64,000 nt of DNA from CAVVYA01 sp964577835 (GTDB lineage: Bacteria > Pseudomonadota > Alphaproteobacteria > SMXQ01), in assembly GCA_964577835.1 (NCBI GenBank), contig CAZOBN010000003.1, positions 1-64,000 on the forward strand, in the 5' to 3' direction. Under the pieces are notes generated by a model, which did not search any database, had not been told where the DNA came from, and was given only the letters and a program-made list of their open reading frames with translations. A program made the position numbers and the translations under genes. Position 1 is the stretch's first letter. Each line of letters begins with the position of its first letter. Below are positions 9,260-17,784 of this stretch, one piece after another.

Positions 9260-10207
9260 TCACCGTCTGCGCGGCGTGCAAAGTTCGATGAAGTTTCCGC
9301 CCGGATCGCGGAAGTAAACGGACGCTTCCAGGATGCTCGACGTCGGGTGGACGACCGGCCCCTCGACGGCCTTTCCGGTCGCCGCGATCAGCTTTGCCGC
9401 CCGCGCCAGTTCGTCGCGGGATGCCGCGAGCGCGATGCGCGGCGTGCCGGTCGCCTGCTCCTCCGGCGGCTCCTGGAAATGCTTGTTGGCGAGAAACACG
9501 CCGACGACCGCGTCGCCCATGCGGTAAAACAGTTGCATGTTGCAGCGGGGCACGGTTTTGCGATTGACCATCACCGTATAGCGTTGGTCGAGCCGCCGGG
9601 TTCCGGGCGCCATGTTCTCCTCGCCGGAGGCCCACTTGCGCGCGCGCACGTAATCGGCGGTCTGCCAACCGACGCGGTGATCGACCGCGAGCCCGAGATC
9701 CTCGCCATAGAATTTTTCGGTCCACAGGATATCGGCGACCTGCACGGCGGCATGATCGATGCCGAGCACGCCGCTGCCTTTGGCACCCTGGACAGCGACC
9801 AACTGCACGCGGTTGCCGGACGGGTCGAAGACGTAGAAGTTATCGTTCTCCTCCGCCGGCCGGTCCTCCTTGTAGGTGAACGCGGTCGCGCCCCTGGCGG
9901 CGAGCCGCGCTCCGATCGCGTCGCGCTCCGCCGCGCTCACCCGGTAGGCCTGATGCACGCCGGTCTCGCGCAGGTCCAGCATGGCGACCGTCGGAACCAG
10001 CGCGAGCATCTGCCCCGACGCGGCGCGCAGGGCGGTATGGCTGCCGCAATGGGGGATCACGTCGGTACCGAATTCGGCGAAGCCCAGATCCTTGTAGAAA
10101 TCCTTGGCCGCGGCCAGGTCCGAGACCGCCACAGCGAGATGGTCGATGCCGTCCACTGTGAGGGAACGTACCAATCGCGGGGAAGCCAGCGCGTCCACGA
10201 TGCTCAC
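9260..10207 (-). CDS. VOC-family protein with two VOC modules
   Basis: A 315-residue protein with two vicinal-oxygen-chelate units, one starting near GIDHLAVAVSDLAAAKDFY and one near GVLGIDHAAVQVADI. The C-terminal unit ends FRDPGGNFIELC, which carries a glutamate in the usual metal-ligand position. VOC enzymes include glyoxalases, extradiol dioxygenases and 4-hydroxyphenylpyruvate dioxygenase-like enzymes; the exact reaction cannot be read from sequence. It starts with GTG overlapping the stop of the preceding VOC gene (GTGA), so the two are coupled. Confidence 0.85.
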   Translation of the reverse strand: MSIVDALASPRLVRSLTVDGIDHLAVAVSDLAAAKDFYKDLGFAEFGTDVIPHCGSHTALRAASGQMLALVPTVAMLDLRETGVHQAYRVSAAERDAIGARLAARGATAFTYKEDRPAEENDNFYVFDPSGNRVQLVAVQGAKGSGVLGIDHAAVQVADILWTEKFYGEDLGLAVDHRVGWQTADYVRARKWASGEENMAPGTRRLDQRYTVMVNRKTVPRCNMQLFYRMGDAVVGVFLANKHFQEPPEEQATGTPRIALAASRDELARAAKLIAATGKAVEGPVVHPTSSILEASVYFRDPGGNFIELCTPRRR

Positions 10208-10671
10208 TCCACATCCATGATGGGCGTTTCGTCATACTTGACGTTTTCGTCGCGGCGCCACAGCACCTCGAGGAAATTGCCGCTCGGATCCTTGAAATAG
10301 ATCGACTGTCCGAACGGGCCCTTCTCCGGATGATCGACCGGGCCCTGGTAGGGGATGCCGCGCTGCTTGAGCACGCCGATCGTGTTGGCGAAACGGGCTT
10401 TCGAAACCGTGAAGGCGTGCCGGAAACCATGGGCGCCGCGCAGCTGCTCGTCCGGCGGCATGGGCATGAAATCGCCGGCCAGGGCCAACGCGATCAGATA
10501 GTCCTCGAGCATCACCGATTTGTGGACCGAGCGGCCCTTGATGGTGTCCTCGGTGATGAAGTTGACGCCGGCGTGCGGATGCGCGCCGAGAATACCGCAG
10601 TAGAAATCTTCCGCTTCCTTGAGGTCATGAACGCAGATCGCGCTATGGCTCAGGCTCTGTACTTCGGCCAT
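10204..10671 (-). CDS. VOC-family protein, single module
   Basis: A 155-residue protein that opens LSHSAICVHDLKEAEDFY and closes SIYFKDPSGNFLEVLW, the beginning and end expected of a VOC domain, with His and Glu in likely metal positions. It belongs to the glyoxalase/bleomycin-resistance/extradiol dioxygenase group. It lies between the VOC-Rieske fusion gene (13 bp away) and the two-module VOC gene (overlapping), in the same operon as the Rieske oxygenase, so ring cleavage or isomerisation of an oxidised product is a reasonable guess. Confidence 0.87.
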   Translation of the reverse strand: MAEVQSLSHSAICVHDLKEAEDFYCGILGAHPHAGVNFITEDTIKGRSVHKSVMLEDYLIALALAGDFMPMPPDEQLRGAHGFRHAFTVSKARFANTIGVLKQRGIPYQGPVDHPEKGPFGQSIYFKDPSGNFLEVLWRRDENVKYDETPIMDVE

Positions 10672-10684
10672 GGGCTTGTCTCCT

Positions 10685-11485
10685 TCAGGCGCTCGCGGTG
10701 CTGCTCGCCGCCGCGCATTCCGCCGACGTGAGTTGGCTCGGGTCGAATTCGTCGCGCAGGATGGCTTCGTCGGGCCGCACGGTGATGGTGCCGTCGGCGG
10801 CGATCGAGACCGGATGCAGGCGTAGCGGCGGCAGTTCGCGCCCGAAGGTCACGCACTCGCCTTTGCGGTTGTAGACCGCGCCATGCATCGGGCAATAGAA
10901 CTGCCAATGCTCCTTCTTCCAGGTGAGCAGGCCGTTCATGTGGGTGCACCAGCGCGAAACCGCGAGAAAACCGTCCTGCATGCGCACCAGGAAGAACTTG
11001 CCCTTCACGAAGGCCTTGACCGATCCGACGGCGTAGTCGGCCACATTGCCGCAGACGATCTCGCCGACATTCTCGGTGATGATCTCCTTCGCGTCGGGCC
11101 CGTAGGACTGCACTTGATAGCGATGACCGTCGGGATCGAACACGTCGAGGCTGCGTTCGCCCTTGGCGCGGAAGTCCTTGCGGCTGTCCGTGATATCGAA
11201 GCCCATGGACTGCAGCCGTGCCTCGGCGCGGCCGAATTGCTCGGGCGTCAGAAGCCAGGCGTGATGGATGCTGCTGCTGTTGGGGCGGAAGGGCACCACT
11301 TCGGGCACCTTGACCAGCAGGAGGCGCTGGCGGGTGTTCATGGCGAGCAGCGAATTCTCGCCCTCGTCGCTGACCAGGTTGCGGCCGACCACGTCGAGGC
11401 CGAACACCTCCTGGTAGAACGTCTCCGATCGATCGAGGTCCGTGACATGGACGACGAGATGGCTGAAGCCGTCGACAAGGGCCAT
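10685..11485 (-). CDS. VOC domain fused to a Rieske [2Fe-2S] domain
   Basis: A 266-residue protein. Residues 5-130 form a VOC module (FSHLVVHVTDLDRSETFY to DVFDPDGHRYQVQ; the last ligand position is Gln instead of Glu). Residues about 135-245 form a Rieske ferredoxin-like domain with Cys180, His182, Cys198 and His201. The start at 11485 follows GGGAGAAG and gives a VOC start of normal length; an ATG at 11521 has no ribosome site. The Rieske part could pass electrons to the Rieske oxygenase of this operon or to its own VOC centre. It is the first gene of the long minus-strand unit. Confidence 0.85.
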   Translation of the reverse strand: MALVDGFSHLVVHVTDLDRSETFYQEVFGLDVVGRNLVSDEGENSLLAMNTRQRLLLVKVPEVVPFRPNSSSIHHAWLLTPEQFGRAEARLQSMGFDITDSRKDFRAKGERSLDVFDPDGHRYQVQSYGPDAKEIITENVGEIVCGNVADYAVGSVKAFVKGKFFLVRMQDGFLAVSRWCTHMNGLLTWKKEHWQFYCPMHGAVYNRKGECVTFGRELPPLRLHPVSIAADGTITVRPDEAILRDEFDPSQLTSAECAAASSTASA

Positions 11486-11577
11486 CGTACTTCTCCCAGC
11501 GAGCGCAACAGCCTGCGCCAAGCTCCCAGCCGGCGCGCTTGGCGCATCCAGCTCTCCGTGATCCGCAGGTCTCGCGC

Positions 11578-11682
11578 CTAGACCATGATCCGCTTCCGTG
11601 GAATCGGATCATGGTCTCGAGTCTTGATTTCGTCGCGTTTTCTACGCCGAACCGGTATCCACTTCGGCGGAAAACGCTCTAG
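11578..11682 (+). repeat. CTAG-bounded 105-bp palindromic repeat, copy 1
   Basis: One of three copies (others at 37094-37198, inverted, and 46314-46418). It begins and ends with CTAG, contains an inner inverted repeat around GATCCG...CGGATC, and ends with a conserved GAAAACGCTCTAG. It lies in the presumed 5' leader of the region 1 operon, upstream of the VOC-Rieske gene. It contains no reading frame worth calling. Confidence 0.85.
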
Positions 11683-11806
11683 CGCGGTTTCGCTGCGTCT
11701 GTCACACATTCTTAACCGCAGGGGGATTTTTGTTTAGTGGGATAATGCGCAAAACATTCTTGCAGAAATATGCGTAATTATAATATATTAATGTAAAATC
11801 AATGAG
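11683..11806 (-). promoter_or_regulatory. AT-rich candidate promoter for the 11.5-kb minus-strand operon
   Basis: This gap is far richer in A and T than its surroundings. On the minus strand a perfect TATAAT lies at 11777-11782 with A/T tracts just upstream; a clear -35 box at ideal distance is not evident. It is the only plausible promoter before the first gene of the receptor/oxygenase unit and would give a leader of about 280 nt that includes repeat copy 1. Confidence 0.4.
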
Positions 11807-12718
11807 TTATTTAATTTCGCTATCTACTGATTTCTTGCGCATAAAGGTCCCCAGGAAGTCGAGGAAGACGCGCACCCGGAGCGGCTGGTGGGCGCTGCGG
11901 GGAAAAAACGCCTTGATGCTGCGCCCCCAGCCGACGACGTTCCGAAACAGCGGCACCAGCGTGCCGGACCGCAGATCGTCGCTCACCGCGTAATGCGGCA
12001 GGCGCGCGATGCCGAGGCCGCCCATGACCGCCTCGTAAAGCGCAATTCCGTTGTTGGTGCGCAGGTTGCCGCTGACGATCACCGAAAAAGTTTCGCCGCT
12101 ATCCTGGAAACGCCATTCGTTGGCGCGCGTCTGTCCCGTATGGATGAGGCAATTGAAGTTCTTGAGATCGCGCGGCTCGGCCGGCGTGCCGAACTTGGCG
12201 AGGAAGCCGGGCGTGGCACAGATCGAATACCGCACCGGACTCAATTCGCGCAGTGCCAGGCTGCTGTCGTTGACCTGCGCGCTGCGGATGACGACATCGA
12301 ATCCCTCTTCGAGGACGTTCACCGCATGGGAGCCGATGTTCAGGTCGATGTTCAGGTCGGGATAGTGGGAGAGGAATTCGCGCACCGCGGGCGCCACCAA
12401 CCGCTGGCCGAGACCAAGGGTGGCATGCACGCGCAAGGTGCCCTTGATCTCCGCGTTATGCGCCGAGGCCATGCTGCGCGCCTTGTCCAGGTCGCGCATG
12501 ATGCGGGCGCATTGCTCGTAGAAATCGACCGCGATGTCGGTCAGCACCAGCCGGCGCGTCGAGCGCTTGATGAGCTGGATGCCCAGCCCCGCTTCGAGAT
12601 GGCTGATATGACGGCTGACGGCGGAAGGCGACAGGTTGAGGTCGCGCGCGGCGGCGGTGAAGCTCTGCTTCTCGACGACGCGCACGAACACCACGATATC
12701 GCTGAGATTGTTGTCCAT
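11807..12718 (-). CDS. LysR-family transcriptional regulator
   Basis: A 303-residue regulator. The N-terminal winged helix is clear (FVRVVEKQSFTAAARDLNLS, SAVSRHISHLEAGLG), followed by the periplasmic-binding-like effector domain. Such proteins activate catabolic genes when an aromatic or related inducer binds. It lies after the last gene of the region 2 minus-strand unit and before the region 1 promoter region, so it could control either one; distance favours neither strongly. Confidence 0.94.
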   Translation of the reverse strand: MDNNLSDIVVFVRVVEKQSFTAAARDLNLSPSAVSRHISHLEAGLGIQLIKRSTRRLVLTDIAVDFYEQCARIMRDLDKARSMASAHNAEIKGTLRVHATLGLGQRLVAPAVREFLSHYPDLNIDLNIGSHAVNVLEEGFDVVIRSAQVNDSSLALRELSPVRYSICATPGFLAKFGTPAEPRDLKNFNCLIHTGQTRANEWRFQDSGETFSVIVSGNLRTNNGIALYEAVMGGLGIARLPHYAVSDDLRSGTLVPLFRNVVGWGRSIKAFFPRSAHQPLRVRVFLDFLGTFMRKKSVDSEIK

Positions 12719-12827
12719 CGCCGCGCCATCATCTCCTGCTGTCCATCGTGGAACGATGTTAACCGCGGCGGCGGATTTTCCCAGCCTTATTCCGGTGCCT
12801 TTGGGCCCTGGTTAGCCTATTGCGCCA

Positions 12828-13763
12828 TCAGTCTTTCCGGACGCGCGGATAGGGCTGTCCGCGCTCGACCTTGATGCCCTTGATCACTTCCTTGATCACG
12901 CCGCACAGCGGCAGGCTGACGCGTGCCTCGTCGGCTTCGTGCAGCACGAGCGACATGTCCTTTTCGGCCCACGGCATGGGAAGATCGACGTTGTGCATCT
13001 CGAGCGCCCAGTTGCGCGCGCTCGACTGCAGCAGCGCCTGACGGAGCGGCTCCTGCTCGACACCGAGCGTGCGGGCGAGCTTGAGGCCCTCGTCGTTGGC
13101 CGATATGCAGGCCCACAGGATCAGGTTGTTGACCATTTTGCCGACCTGGCCGGCGCCGAGCGCGCCCAGATAATGAATCGAGGTGGCGAAGGTTCCGAAC
13201 GCCGGACGGCAGCGCGCAAAGGCGGCCTCCTCGCCGCCGCCGAGCAGCAGCAATTCGCCCGCTTCCGCCGCCGGCTCGCCGCGGCACAACGGCGCGTCGA
13301 CGAAGGTGACCTTCTTGCGGGTGCGCGCGGCCCGTTCCGGCAGCTCGCGCATGTAGCTCGGCGAGATGGTCGAGGCGATGGCGACCGTGAGGCCCGGCTT
13401 GGCCCCTGCCATGATGCCCTGCGGACCGAACAGCGCCTTGTCGACCTCGGAGTCGAAGCCGACGATGACGATGACGAGGTCGCTCGCCGCCGCCACCTGG
13501 GCGGGCGATTTGACGACCTTCGCGCCGACGGCGCGCGCCTTGGCGATCGCCGTCGGATTGACGTCGAAACCGGTGACGGTGAACCCCTTGGTGGCCAGGT
13601 GACGGGCCATCGGCAGGCCCATCTTGCCGAGTCCGATAAGGCCGACCTTCCTGATGGTCTGTTTCGCCGCGCCGCGTCCGGTATTTTCCGCCACTGCTTT
13701 CCTCGGGCGGCCGGTCTTCCCGGCCGCCATCTTCGTCGTCGTCGTCTTCGCCACGCTACTCAT
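12828..13763 (-). CDS. NAD(P)-dependent beta-hydroxyacid dehydrogenase (HIBADH-like)
   Basis: About 311 residues. A Rossmann motif VGLIGLGKMGLPMARHL appears after a basic, low-complexity N-terminal tail of about 40 residues. The catalytic lysine is in GAGQVGKMVNN, as in 3-hydroxyisobutyrate and tartronate-semialdehyde dehydrogenases. The ATG at 13763 touches its GAGAGG ribosome site; a GTG at 13754 is better spaced and may be the true start. It likely oxidises a hydroxy-acid intermediate or reduces a semialdehyde made by the enzymes upstream in region 2. A second paralog is at 22075. Confidence 0.9.
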   Translation of the reverse strand: MSSVAKTTTTKMAAGKTGRPRKAVAENTGRGAAKQTIRKVGLIGLGKMGLPMARHLATKGFTVTGFDVNPTAIAKARAVGAKVVKSPAQVAAASDLVIVIVGFDSEVDKALFGPQGIMAGAKPGLTVAIASTISPSYMRELPERAARTRKKVTFVDAPLCRGEPAAEAGELLLLGGGEEAAFARCRPAFGTFATSIHYLGALGAGQVGKMVNNLILWACISANDEGLKLARTLGVEQEPLRQALLQSSARNWALEMHNVDLPMPWAEKDMSLVLHEADEARVSLPLCGVIKEVIKGIKVERGQPYPRVRKD

Positions 13764-13804
13764 CCTCTCAGGGGCGGCGGCATGCCGCCTGAACCAATCG
13801 TTCG

Positions 13805-14842
13805 CTACTTCGCCGGGCCGCCGCGGCTGACTTTCTTGGCGCGCTCCAGCAACGCGCCCTCCAGGCTGGTCACCTCGTTGATCAGCGCCGTGAGCTGTTC
13901 GCCCGAAAGCACCTTCAATTCCATCTTGGCCTTTTTTGCCTCGGCCAGCAGATCGGGATCCTTCACGGTGGCGTCGAACGCGGCGCGCAGCGCCTTGACG
14001 CGATCGGCGGGCACCTTGGGCGGCGTGACGATCGAGCGGCCGACGGTGGTGTAGGAGGAATAGAAGTTCAGCAGCTTGCGCTCGTCCTCGTCGCGAGCGA
14101 GCTGGATCAGGGTCGGCACGCCCGGCAGGTCGGGCGCCGGCTCGATCGAGGCCTGATAGACGATGTTGAGCTTGCGCTCGCGGATCCAGTCGCGCTCGAT
14201 GCGCCAGAGCGTGCTGGCGGAACCTTCGACCTCGCCGCGCTCGAGCGCCAGGCGGATCTGCGCGCTGCCCTCGTAGCCGGAAATGATCTTGAACTTGGTG
14301 CCGAGCAGGCCGTTGACGGCGGTGACATTGAGCGCCGTGGCGGAGCCCGCGCCGGGCACGCCGACCATGACTTCCTTGGTCAGCGCCTCCTTGATCGTCG
14401 CGGGCGACCCGGGCAGCGTCACCATGACCGGATCGGAATCCGCCATGCGGCCGATCCAATTGAAGTCGCGGGCGACGAACTTGGCGGCGGGGTCGCCGAG
14501 CACCTGGCTGATCACCAGGGATTCGCCGATCATGCCGAGCGCGGTGCCGTCCTTCGGCAGCACGTTATAGAGCTCGTTGGCGAGCTTGAAGCTGCCGGCG
14601 CCGGGCTCGTTCTTCGGAATCACGTTGGGCTTGCCGGCGAGATGCTTGCCGAGATGGCGCGCCAGCAGGCGCGAATAGAGATCGTAGCCGCCGCCCGCGC
14701 CGTAGCCGATATAGACCGTCACGGTCTTCGATTTGTAGAAATCCTCGGCCGACTGGGCCGCGGCTGGGCCAGCCATGACTGCGATCGCAGCAGCCGAGAT
14801 CAGTGCCGCCGCGAGGCGACGCTTCGTCAGAATTCCGGTCAT
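13805..14842 (-). CDS. Tripartite tricarboxylate transporter (TctC/Bug) substrate-binding protein
   Basis: A 345-residue exported receptor. The start at 14842 follows GGAGG by six bases and gives a signal peptide ending near AAAQSA. The conserved GYGAGGGYDLYSRLLARHLG beginning and the NEPGAGSFKLANELYN stretch mark the Bug family. These bind carboxylated, often aromatic, ligands in the periplasm and pass them to TctA/TctB membrane proteins. No TctA or TctB gene is in the window, so this is an orphan receptor. Confidence 0.92.
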   Translation of the reverse strand: MTGILTKRRLAAALISAAAIAVMAGPAAAQSAEDFYKSKTVTVYIGYGAGGGYDLYSRLLARHLGKHLAGKPNVIPKNEPGAGSFKLANELYNVLPKDGTALGMIGESLVISQVLGDPAAKFVARDFNWIGRMADSDPVMVTLPGSPATIKEALTKEVMVGVPGAGSATALNVTAVNGLLGTKFKIISGYEGSAQIRLALERGEVEGSASTLWRIERDWIRERKLNIVYQASIEPAPDLPGVPTLIQLARDEDERKLLNFYSSYTTVGRSIVTPPKVPADRVKALRAAFDATVKDPDLLAEAKKAKMELKVLSGEQLTALINEVTSLEGALLERAKKVSRGGPAK

Positions 14843-14882
14843 GAGGGTCCTCCCCGTGTGAAGCCGTGCGGCTATTGCCGTC

Positions 14883-14894
14883 ACAGCATGCTGT
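14883..14894. promoter_or_regulatory. 12-bp perfect palindrome upstream of receptor gene
   Basis: ACAGCATGCTGT is a perfect palindrome about 40 bp before the receptor start at 14842. It could be an operator, but palindromes this short can arise by chance. Confidence 0.25.
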
Positions 14895-14901
14895 AAAGAG
14901 A

Positions 14902-14935
14902 TAAGGGCCGCCCGATTCCGCCGGTGCGGCCCTTA
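14902..14935 (-). terminator. Intercistronic hairpin between the diiron-enzyme gene and the receptor gene
   Basis: A perfect 10-bp stem (TAAGGGCCGC / GCGGCCCTTA) with a 14-nt loop lies just after the stop codon of the gene ending at 14942. On the minus strand it is followed by TCTCTTT, so it may act as a partial terminator or mRNA stabiliser that separates expression of the enzyme and the receptor. Confidence 0.55.
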
Positions 14936-14941
14936 CGTCGA

Positions 14942-15679
14942 TCACTTGTCGATCTGAAGCATCTCGTAGGCGAGCGCCACGCGGAATGCCCGGTCGAGCA
15001 CCGCGCAGATCTGCGCGCCTTCCAAGGCGATCTGATAGCTGTACTCGTCCTTCACGTTATCGGCGATGGTATCCCAGATCGAGTCCGAGTGATCCATGTC
15101 GGCTTCGACGTGGACGTTGGACGAGATCAGCAGCTTCGAGTCGACCTTGAGCTCCTTCACCATCTTGTCGCGGAAACGGGAGGAGAAACCGCCGCCACGC
15201 ACGAGGCGGTTGTTGTTGCGGCGCTCGAGGAAGTGGGCGAACGTCATGGCGCCGAGCCACGGCAGCGAACTGGAGGCGTTGTTGAACGCCATCAGAGTCG
15301 CCTGGATGAGCGGCGACGGCTTCGCCTTGGCGAGGTCCGCCTCGCTGACGCCGAGCGCGATGGCTTCCTTCGACATCAGGGCGCGGTGATCGGCGCCGCC
15401 GCGCGGGTCATGGAACAACTCGTCCTTCTCATGCTCCCAGATCAAGCGCTTCACATCCCACGGCGCCTTGGCCTGGACATAGGCCCAGCCTTCGCGACGG
15501 TTGACGTTGTAGAACACCATCTGGATGGCGACGTGCTGGGCGCGCTTCATGGTGAGCGGCGTGTTGAAAAGCAGCTCGAATTCGGGCGTGGTGAATTGCG
15601 CGTTGGCGAGCGCGGTCAACTCGGTGGCCAACCGGTCCACCCAACTGTCCTTCTTCGTCGCGGCTGATGTCGCGTTCAT
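14942..15679 (-). CDS. Heme-oxygenase-like (TenA/PqqC fold) putative diiron enzyme
   Basis: A 245-residue, mostly helical protein. Candidate iron ligands are visible: E82-H-E84 with E87 and H90 (WEHEKDELFH), then H190, E192, D194 and H197 (HVEADMDHSD). The HVExDxxH pattern is typical of heme-oxygenase-like diiron oxidases, which carry out N-oxygenation, C-C cleavage or desaturation of small molecules. Which reaction applies here is unknown. It lies between the bicupin dioxygenase gene and a TctC receptor gene on the same strand, so a role in breaking down the imported acid is likely. Confidence 0.8.
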   Translation of the reverse strand: MNATSAATKKDSWVDRLATELTALANAQFTTPEFELLFNTPLTMKRAQHVAIQMVFYNVNRREGWAYVQAKAPWDVKRLIWEHEKDELFHDPRGGADHRALMSKEAIALGVSEADLAKAKPSPLIQATLMAFNNASSSLPWLGAMTFAHFLERRNNNRLVRGGGFSSRFRDKMVKELKVDSKLLISSNVHVEADMDHSDSIWDTIADNVKDEYSYQIALEGAQICAVLDRAFRVALAYEMLQIDK

Positions 15680-15734
15680 AATCTTGGTCCTCCTTTTACT
15701 AAACTGGATGAGAATGATCGCTGATGAGGAAGCC

Positions 15735-16736
15735 TCAGAGCGTCGCTGTTTCGCGGCGCATAAGGCCGAAATGCTTCAGAATCGGCTCATCGCTGACGCT
15801 GAACAGAATGGCGCCGTCTTCGGCGGCAACGTGGTGGTCGTGCCAAGTCCAGCCGGGCATGACGAAGATATCGCCCTGCTCCCAGTCCAGCGTCACGTCG
15901 CCGCCGCGGGTGCGGCCCTTGCCGGTGACCACGTGGTAGATGATGTTTGCCGTCTGGCGCGCTGACAGGGTCTCCTCGCCGGCCGCGAAGCGATGCAGCC
16001 GGCAGGCCATGGTCGGCAGCGTGCTCGCGGCGCCGCCGGGCCCGCGAAAATCGAGGGTGACGCCCATGGACGGATCGTGCGCGTCCTTGGCCTTGAGCGC
16101 CGCGAAACTGTCGCGGCCCTTGAATACGAACGGCGACGGGGTTGCGCCGGCATTGCGCAGCGGCTGCTGCAACTGGCCGTAGGGCTGATAGAAAATGCTG
16201 CCGAGGTGATTGGTGAAGGGAAAGTCGTGGACGTCGATCCAGATGCTCGGAATGTCGCCCTCGTGGCCATGATCGTGCCACGCCCATTGCGGCGTGAGAA
16301 TCAGATCGCCGGCTTCCATGGTGAGCTTCTCGCCTTCCACCGTCGTGAAGCCGCCGCGGCCCTCGAGCACGAAGCGGAAGGCGCCCATGGTATGGCGGTG
16401 GGCCTCGGCGATCTCGCCCGGCTTGACCAGTTGGACGGACGCGTGGATCGTCGGCGTCGTCCAGTTCAGACCATGGCCGGGCGTGCAGAGCCGCACCGTG
16501 CGGCGCGACGCGCCGCCTTCGATGCCGCGCATCTCACCCGCCCGCCATAGCAGGCGCCGGATGTCGTGCCAGCGCCACAGGTACGGCTTGGCATAGGGTT
16601 TCGGCTCGGGCGGAACTCCGCCGACCAGCTTCCAATGGCCTTCCAGATTGTACTGCGCGATCTCCTCGTCCAAACGCACGAGGTCGTCATCGACCATCGA
16701 TCCGCCAGCGGGAGCCGTTGCTGAAATTCCGCCCAT
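15735..16736 (-). CDS. Bicupin dioxygenase (gentisate 1,2-dioxygenase-like)
   Basis: A 333-residue protein with two cupin barrels. The N-terminal barrel has AHRHTMGAFRFVLEGRG and a later WAWHDHGHEG; the C-terminal barrel ends WTWHDHHVAAEDG. This arrangement matches gentisate, 1-hydroxy-2-naphthoate and salicylate dioxygenases, which cleave an aromatic ring with Fe(II) and oxygen. The exact substrate cannot be told from sequence. The neighbours, a DapA-family lyase upstream and a heme-oxygenase-like enzyme downstream, fit a ring-cleavage route. Confidence 0.88.
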   Translation of the reverse strand: MGGISATAPAGGSMVDDDLVRLDEEIAQYNLEGHWKLVGGVPPEPKPYAKPYLWRWHDIRRLLWRAGEMRGIEGGASRRTVRLCTPGHGLNWTTPTIHASVQLVKPGEIAEAHRHTMGAFRFVLEGRGGFTTVEGEKLTMEAGDLILTPQWAWHDHGHEGDIPSIWIDVHDFPFTNHLGSIFYQPYGQLQQPLRNAGATPSPFVFKGRDSFAALKAKDAHDPSMGVTLDFRGPGGAASTLPTMACRLHRFAAGEETLSARQTANIIYHVVTGKGRTRGGDVTLDWEQGDIFVMPGWTWHDHHVAAEDGAILFSVSDEPILKHFGLMRRETATL

Positions 16737-16769
16737 GCCTGATCCTCTACGCTACGCTTGAGTGAATGA

Positions 16770-17690
16770 TCAGGCCGCTTTCTTGGCGAGCACGCTGCGC
16801 GCCTGGCGGAACAGACCGCTGAGCCACTCCTTGCGCTCCGCCGTCATCTCGCCGGTCGGCCAGCGCGGATAGCGCTTCACCTTGAAGCCGAGCTCGATGA
16901 GGCCCTGCTTGTAAACGGTGCGGCCGCACTCGCGCAGGATCTCGGGCCTCAGGAAGGCGCTGTGGAAATCGACCACCGCCTGCTGCAGCTCGAGCGCGCG
17001 GGCATTGTCCTTGCGGTCGATGGCGCGCACCAGTTCGACGCCGAGCTCGGGGAATACGGCGAGCGGCGGACTGACGGTGCCGGCGATGCCGCACAGCATG
17101 CCCGGGAACAGGGTGCTGGCGAGCGAGAACAGCTTGAAATCGCCGCCGATCGTGGCGAGGTAGTTGCGCGCCTCGTCGAGCGAGCCCATGGCGAGCTTGG
17201 CGCCGAAGATCTGCGGGCTGTCGTCGCGCATCTGGCGCATCAGCTCCGGTCCGATCGGATAACCCTGGTACTTCGGGTTGTTGTAGAGCATCATCGGAGC
17301 CTTGAGCGCGGCTCCCACCATCTTGAAATGCTCGCGCACTTCCTGCTGGGTGTGGTCGGCGTAATAGTACGGGCCGACGAAAGCGAGCGCCTCGGCGCCG
17401 ACCTGGAGCGCATGCTTGCCGAGCTCGATGGTGGTGAACGGGTCGGCGGTGCCGGCGTGGACCACGACCGGAATGCGGCCCTTCACGCGCTTGGCGACGA
17501 TCTCGGAAAGCTGCTTGCGCTCCTCCAGCGACATCGCCGGGCCCTGCCCGAACGACCCGCCGACGAACAGCGCATTGACCCCGGAGTTGACGTAGTAATC
17601 GACCAGCTCATCCATGAGCTTGACGTCGATGCGGCCGTCTTCCTCGAAGACGGTCGGGATCGGGAGCAACATTCCCCGAATGGCCTGCAT
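16770..17690 (-). CDS. Dihydrodipicolinate synthase/N-acetylneuraminate lyase family aldolase
   Basis: A 306-residue TIM-barrel protein of the DapA superfamily. The active-site tyrosine is in MLYNNP and the Schiff-base lysine is probably in IFGAKLAMGS; the usual GTTGE loop is altered to GGSFGQGP. This suggests it is not the lysine-pathway enzyme but a catabolic aldolase, hydratase or decarboxylase acting on a 2-keto acid. It is the first gene of the region 2 minus-strand unit, divergent from an IclR regulator. Confidence 0.9.
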   Translation of the reverse strand: MQAIRGMLLPIPTVFEEDGRIDVKLMDELVDYYVNSGVNALFVGGSFGQGPAMSLEERKQLSEIVAKRVKGRIPVVVHAGTADPFTTIELGKHALQVGAEALAFVGPYYYADHTQQEVREHFKMVGAALKAPMMLYNNPKYQGYPIGPELMRQMRDDSPQIFGAKLAMGSLDEARNYLATIGGDFKLFSLASTLFPGMLCGIAGTVSPPLAVFPELGVELVRAIDRKDNARALELQQAVVDFHSAFLRPEILRECGRTVYKQGLIELGFKVKRYPRWPTGEMTAERKEWLSGLFRQARSVLAKKAA

Positions 17691-17784
17691 GATATCCTCC
17701 GATTTGCCTGAGCGGTTTTGTGGGCGGTGTTGTCGGCGAAAAAATCCGGATGTGGCGAACGGCCGCCCTTCCAGCCGGCGGCTT

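Noticed and set aside
7310..10300. 996-residue plus-strand open frame
   Set aside because: Antisense to well-supported receptor, creatinase-fold and VOC genes; composition is typical of a GC-rich antisense shadow.
12828..14459. 543-residue minus-strand frame extending the dehydrogenase gene
   Set aside because: The part before 13763 overlaps the TctC receptor gene in another frame and shows no domain; the dehydrogenase starts near 13763.
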